Positions 61,160-64,000 of a stretch of DNA of 64,000 nucleotides are shown piece after piece. The stretch lies in NCBI GenBank assembly GCA_026018925.1, contig JAKSZU010000005.1, positions 26,065,802 through 26,129,801 of the forward strand, written 5' to 3'. The notes under the pieces are model-generated. The model was not told the DNA's origin, did no database searches, and was given only the letters and a program-made list of their open reading frames with translations. Origin of the DNA: Tupaia tana (lineage: Eukaryota > Chordata > Mammalia > Scandentia > Tupaiidae). Position 1 is the first letter of the stretch; every line of letters begins with the position of its first letter. Made by a program: the position numbers and the translations under genes.

Positions 61160-61242
61160 ATTAGGTTGTTGGGGAAGTCATGACGTATTTTTCCACGCAA
61201 AAATTAAAAAAAACGTGTCATGGCTTTCCCGACAACCCATTA
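61160..61242. mobile_element. Mariner-like hairpin MITE
   Basis: Left arm 'ttaggttgttggggaagtca', right arm the complement of 'taatgggttgtcgggaaagcc'. Centre A-rich, TA at both ends, about 83 nt. Related to 17925-17997. Confidence 0.7.
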
Positions 61243-61921
61243 CTTTCAGACTAGAAGGCTCACAAACCAAAAGCAGTGTATACAAATACTACGGAAGTCA
61301 ATCTTTTATTGGGGCATGGTCAGGAACTCTGAAACTAATTCATTTCTATAGGAGGACTGAATAAGTATTTACTATAATAACAGCTAGATTGTTCACTCAA
61401 AGAGAGAAATCCATAAAAGTGGGGAGAAGGCTAGAATGAACCCTTTGATGCTGTATTGAAATCAGAATTGTCATGAACTTATGGTGAGAAAGAGAGAGAA
61501 AGAGGAAGAGACAGAAAAATGATACAGAAGATAAACATAACTCGTGGTGGGGAGGGAGGTGGCGTACACGTGTATCTTAGTGTTTCCTAACTCTGTCTGC
61601 TACAAGCGCCTCGGAACAATAACATCCCAGTAGAGCACAGCCAGTTCTCAGATCTTGGTTTCTAAATATTGTCACCCAAGAAACCAGTGCTCCTGAGGCA
61701 AGAAAGACATAAGACGAGCCTGAACTGCCTTGTACCAGAAAGAAAGAAAGGCCTTGAAAAAGATGGGGACATGCTGAAAGGACACAGGAGCCAAATGGAA
61801 GTAGCTCCCAACGACCAAAGCTGGAACGATTGCACAACAAAACGAATAATAATAAAGTATTGGGTTACAACTCATGGAAAGAAAGAAATATCCATGAGTT
61901 CATACTAATATAAATAAATGA

Positions 61922-61970
61922 GGGCCAGGTGGTGGTGCAGTGGCACCTGGGCCCACATGGGAAAGGTCCT
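61922..61970 (+). repeat. Third-type SINE head, truncated
   Basis: 'gggccaggtggtggtgcagtgg' and 'gggcccacatgggaaagg'; cut at the edge of the 95-bp duplication. Confidence 0.6.
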
Positions 61971-62065
61971 GGTGGAAAAATGGAATACAAACCAAACAAA
62001 TTCAATGGCATTATAAATCAACAACAAAGTCATAGTGAAGTGGCTGGGAAAGAAAAGAACTAACC
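61971..62065 (+). repeat. 95-bp dispersed duplication, copy 2
   Basis: Partner of 61044-61138, 927 nt downstream. Followed by 'agctaactgctggtccccc', the end of a minus-strand SINE head with no SINE attached. Confidence 0.93.
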
Positions 62066-62149
62066 AGCTAACTGCTGGTCCCCCCAAGATACTTATTAAC
62101 CATGAGAGAAAATGTAGTAACTTCATGGTAGAGAAACCTAGCACACACC

Positions 62150-62407
62150 ATCTTTTTTTTTTTTTTTTAAGAGGTTTTTGCTATAGGGCGCATGCGCTCG
62201 CCAGAAAGACAGAGACAGAAAGCGAGAAATCACCCCCCAGGGGGATGGCCACACCGCAATCCCTTCCTCCTCCATTCTCCTCTCGGGATCTTGGGTACAC
62301 ACGCACATGCGCCAGGCTTGAGTTTAAGCCACCGGGTCCAGGACTCGAACCGCGGTCGACTACATGGGAGTTCAGTGACATAGCCATAACTCTTAAATGC
62401 TGGTCCC
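62150..62407 (-). repeat. L-type SINE in L1
   Basis: 'aagaggtttttgctataggg' to 'aatgctggtccc'. Target repeat 'gcacacaccatctt' on both sides. Confidence 0.95.
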
Positions 62408-62767
62408 AGGCACACACCATCTTAATCTAGTGATCAAGTTTCACATTACCAGTGATGAGACTAAATCACATCCTATAACTCCTGATATGATGCCCTGGAA
62501 AGGACACTACGTAACTTCTCAGAAATTCTTACCAAAAATGCATAGTCTCAATCTCGTTATGAGAAAACATTAGACAAACTCAAAGTGAGAGACGTTCCCT
62601 AAAATAGCTGTCTATTCTTTTTCAAAAACATAAAGGTTTTGAGAGATAAGAAAGACTGAGGAAGTGTTACATATTGAAAGAAATGAAAGAAACATGACAC
62701 CTCAATGCAAAGAGACTCTGGTTGGAAGTCTGGAAGAGAAAAAGGACATGTATATTTTATTGGTGCT

Positions 62768-63034
62768 GCTGTTTTGTTTTTTTAGATTTTTGCCATAAGG
62801 TGCCAGGCAGAAAGAGGGAAAGTGAGAAATCACACACATGTCCCCCCTCCTTTCCAGAACAATGGCCATGCTGCAATCCCTTCTCCTCCGTTGTCCTCTT
62901 GGGATTGTGGGCATGTACGCACACTCGCCCAGGGTGATTTTCAAGCTCCCCAGTCCAGGACTTGAACTGACGTTGGCCATGTGGGAGTCCAGTGCCTTAA
63001 TCACCATGACAACTGATCCCCCCCCCCCCCCCCG
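62768..63034 (-). repeat. Old L-type SINE
   Basis: 'tagatttttgccataaggtg' to 'gacaactgatccccc', ending in a C18 run. Confidence 0.82.
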
Positions 63035-63039
63035 AATAC

Positions 63040-63275
63040 ATTATTTATTTATTTTTCTTTTTGGCCATAGGCTGACCATGTCCACCAAAGAGAGACAGAG
63101 AGAGAGGGAAAGTGACAAGTCACCCGGCAGGGGAGTAGGCCACAATACAATCCTTTCTCCTCTGTTCACCTCTCAGGATTTGGGGCACATACACATGCAC
63201 CGGTGTGTCTTTCAGGTCACTGGATTCAGCTATGTGAGATTCAGCACCTTAACCACTATACCACCTGCTGGCCCA
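63040..63275 (-). repeat. Old L-type SINE
   Basis: 'ttttggccataggctgacc' to 'ccacctgctggccc'. Confidence 0.82.
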
Positions 63276-63289
63276 TCAATATATTTTTT

Positions 63290-63460
63290 AATTTACTTAT
63301 TTTATTTTATTTTATTTTATTTTTTTAATTTTTTAAATATTTTTTTTTGAGAGGTTTTTTGCTATAGGGCGCGTGTGCTCGCCAGACAGACAGAGAGAGA
63401 CATAGAGACAGAAAGTGAGAAATCACCCTCCAGGGGGGATGGTCACGCCGCAATCCCTTA
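63290..63460 (-). repeat. L-type SINE, truncated
   Basis: 'gagaggttttttgctataggg' to 'gccgcaatccctta'; the remaining body and head are missing, so it is a 5'-truncated copy. Confidence 0.9.
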
Positions 63461-63640
63461 TTTTATTTTTGAAGAGCGGCCTTAACAAGATGTCATTGTG
63501 CTGCAATCCCCAACCTCACAGTTCTTAAACTAGTCAAGATTTTGACCATGCACTGGGATATTTCAGTTCAATTTGGGATCCAGACCTGTGGTCAATCATA
63601 CGGCTTTTAGCACCATAGTTGAGTATGCTACCATCCAAAC
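63461..63640 (-). repeat. Old third-type SINE (tentative)
   Basis: 'gatgtcattgtgctgcaatcc', 'gggatccagacctgtggtc' and 'gctaccatccaaacc' hint at a decayed SINE. Confidence 0.35.
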
Positions 63641-63684
63641 CACATAGTTTTTTCATAATGTGCACTTTCCACAAACTTGCCTTT

Positions 63685-63686
63685 AC

Positions 63687-63720
<34 letters not shown>
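63685..63720 (+). repeat. (TCTA)9 microsatellite
   Basis: Perfect tetranucleotide run at the SINE tail. Confidence 0.97.
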
Positions 63721-63721
<1 letters not shown>

Positions 63722-63955
63722 GCCAGCCAGAGGGTACATGCAACACTAGAGATACATAGACACATACACAGAGAGAAGGTAGAAGCACATTCCATAGGGG
63801 ATGGTCATGCTGCTATTGCTTCCCCATATCACCCTGTCAGGATTTGAGGTATGTACATCCACACTCCCAGAGTGTTTTTCAAGCTGCTTGAACTTGATCT
63901 GTGCAGTCAATGTGCAGGATCCAGCTTCCAGAACCAACAACCATGGACTGGCCCT
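63720..63955 (-). repeat. Old L-type SINE in MITE
   Basis: 'agccagagggtacatgcaac' to 'ccatggactggccc'. Confidence 0.72.
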
Positions 63956-64000
63956 TCCATAAACTTTCTGAAGACCCCCTCATACATTGTTATTAATGTA

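Larger units (their letters stand above)
59843..62755 (+). mobile_element. Degraded L1 3' portion (L1M-like)
   Basis: ORF2-end phrases 'gacaattcacagaaaaagata', 'aaacaatattcaagcaaa', 'ggtgaggctatggggaaac', 'cattgctggaggcctg', then 3' UTR phrases 'gggacatgctgaaaggacac', 'tatccatgagttcatactaat', 'acattagacaaactcaaagtg', 'agactgaggaagtgttac'. SINEs, a mariner MITE and a local duplication interrupt it. Numerous stops. Confidence 0.7.
63645..63990 (-). mobile_element. MITE split by a SINE (inverted copy)
   Basis: 'ttttttcataatgtgcactttcc' left of the SINE and 'tccataaactttctgaagacc' right of it. Confidence 0.6.

Noticed and set aside
59843-62755. An active L1 or an intact ORF2
   Set aside because: The sequence is riddled with stops and frame shifts and lacks the 5' part.
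57239-64000. FLT3 exon 2 or the promoter
   Set aside because: No signal-peptide-proximal coding text with GT/AG borders was seen, and there is no CpG-rich promoter. The 5' end lies beyond base 64000.
1-64000. A wholly new gene system or operon-like cluster
   Set aside because: Apart from FLT3 exons, everything I could read is accounted for by known classes of mobile elements, simple repeats or unassigned intron. I do not see evidence for an undescribed system.

Overview
The window is mammalian nuclear DNA: a 64-kb internal slice of the FLT3 receptor tyrosine kinase gene, which lies on the minus strand, so transcription runs from high to low coordinates. Sixteen coding exons are readable by eye. 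All have GT/AG borders and together form one unbroken reading frame of 2,125 nt. Exon lengths and phases match human FLT3 exons 3 to 18 as I remember them (about codons 56 to 764). The first two exons lie beyond base 64000 and exons 19 to 24 beyond base 1, so promoter, start codon, activation loop and stop are absent. Nothing else in the window looks protein-coding; the remaining open frames are translated repeats.

Organism: the dominant repeat is a tRNA-headed SINE with roughly 100 copies in 64 kb. I call its two forms L-type and S-type. L-type is about 250 nt: a tRNA-like head with A and B boxes, then a GC-rich body with a C6AG6 palindrome, a TCTCTGTC-rich stretch, 'CCCTATAGCAAAAACCTCTC' and an A tail. 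S-type is about 170 nt: a similar head, a CTTTCTC-rich linker, 'GGTCAAATTAAAATAATAATAAATAAA' and an A tail. A rarer, older third type is also present. There are no Alu dimers, B1/B2, ruminant or carnivore SINEs. From memory this matches the CYN SINEs of colugos (Dermoptera), so I infer a colugo such as Galeopterus with moderate confidence (about 0.6).

Layout, low to high coordinate: exon 18 (1330-1412), exon 17 (3674-3827), exon 16 (5674-5784); a 7.8-kb intron 15 filled by an ancient L2 element broken up by a MaLR LTR and SINEs; the compact exon 15/14/13 cluster (13572-14095: ATP loop, juxtamembrane, transmembrane); exons 12, 11, 10 (14888-18716); a 14.9-kb repeat-packed intron 9; exons 9, 8, 7, 6, 5 (33641-39647); a 10.8-kb intron 4 with a U6-L1 chimeric retrocopy and SINE pile-ups; exon 4 (50446-50561); exon 3 (57036-57238); and at least 6.7 kb of intron 2 with a degraded L1.

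Function: exons 3-12 encode the five Ig-like extracellular domains that bind FLT3 ligand, exon 13 the membrane span, exon 14 the autoinhibitory juxtamembrane segment, exons 15-17 the kinase N-lobe and hinge, exons 17-18 the kinase insert. The introns record layered retroposition: L2, MIR and hAT elements; then MaLR LTRs and mariner-like MITEs; then L1; then successive SINE waves, often at the same target site. I found no undescribed molecular system. The noteworthy items are structural: the U6-L1 chimera, stacked SINE insertions sharing one target-site repeat, a 132-bp tandem duplication inside a SINE, a 52-bp perfect palindrome, a 95-bp dispersed duplication, two mariner-like hairpin MITEs, and two 7SL-derived monomers that appear to share a deletion. 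All boundaries were read by eye; repeat edges are good to about 10 nt, exon edges should be exact.
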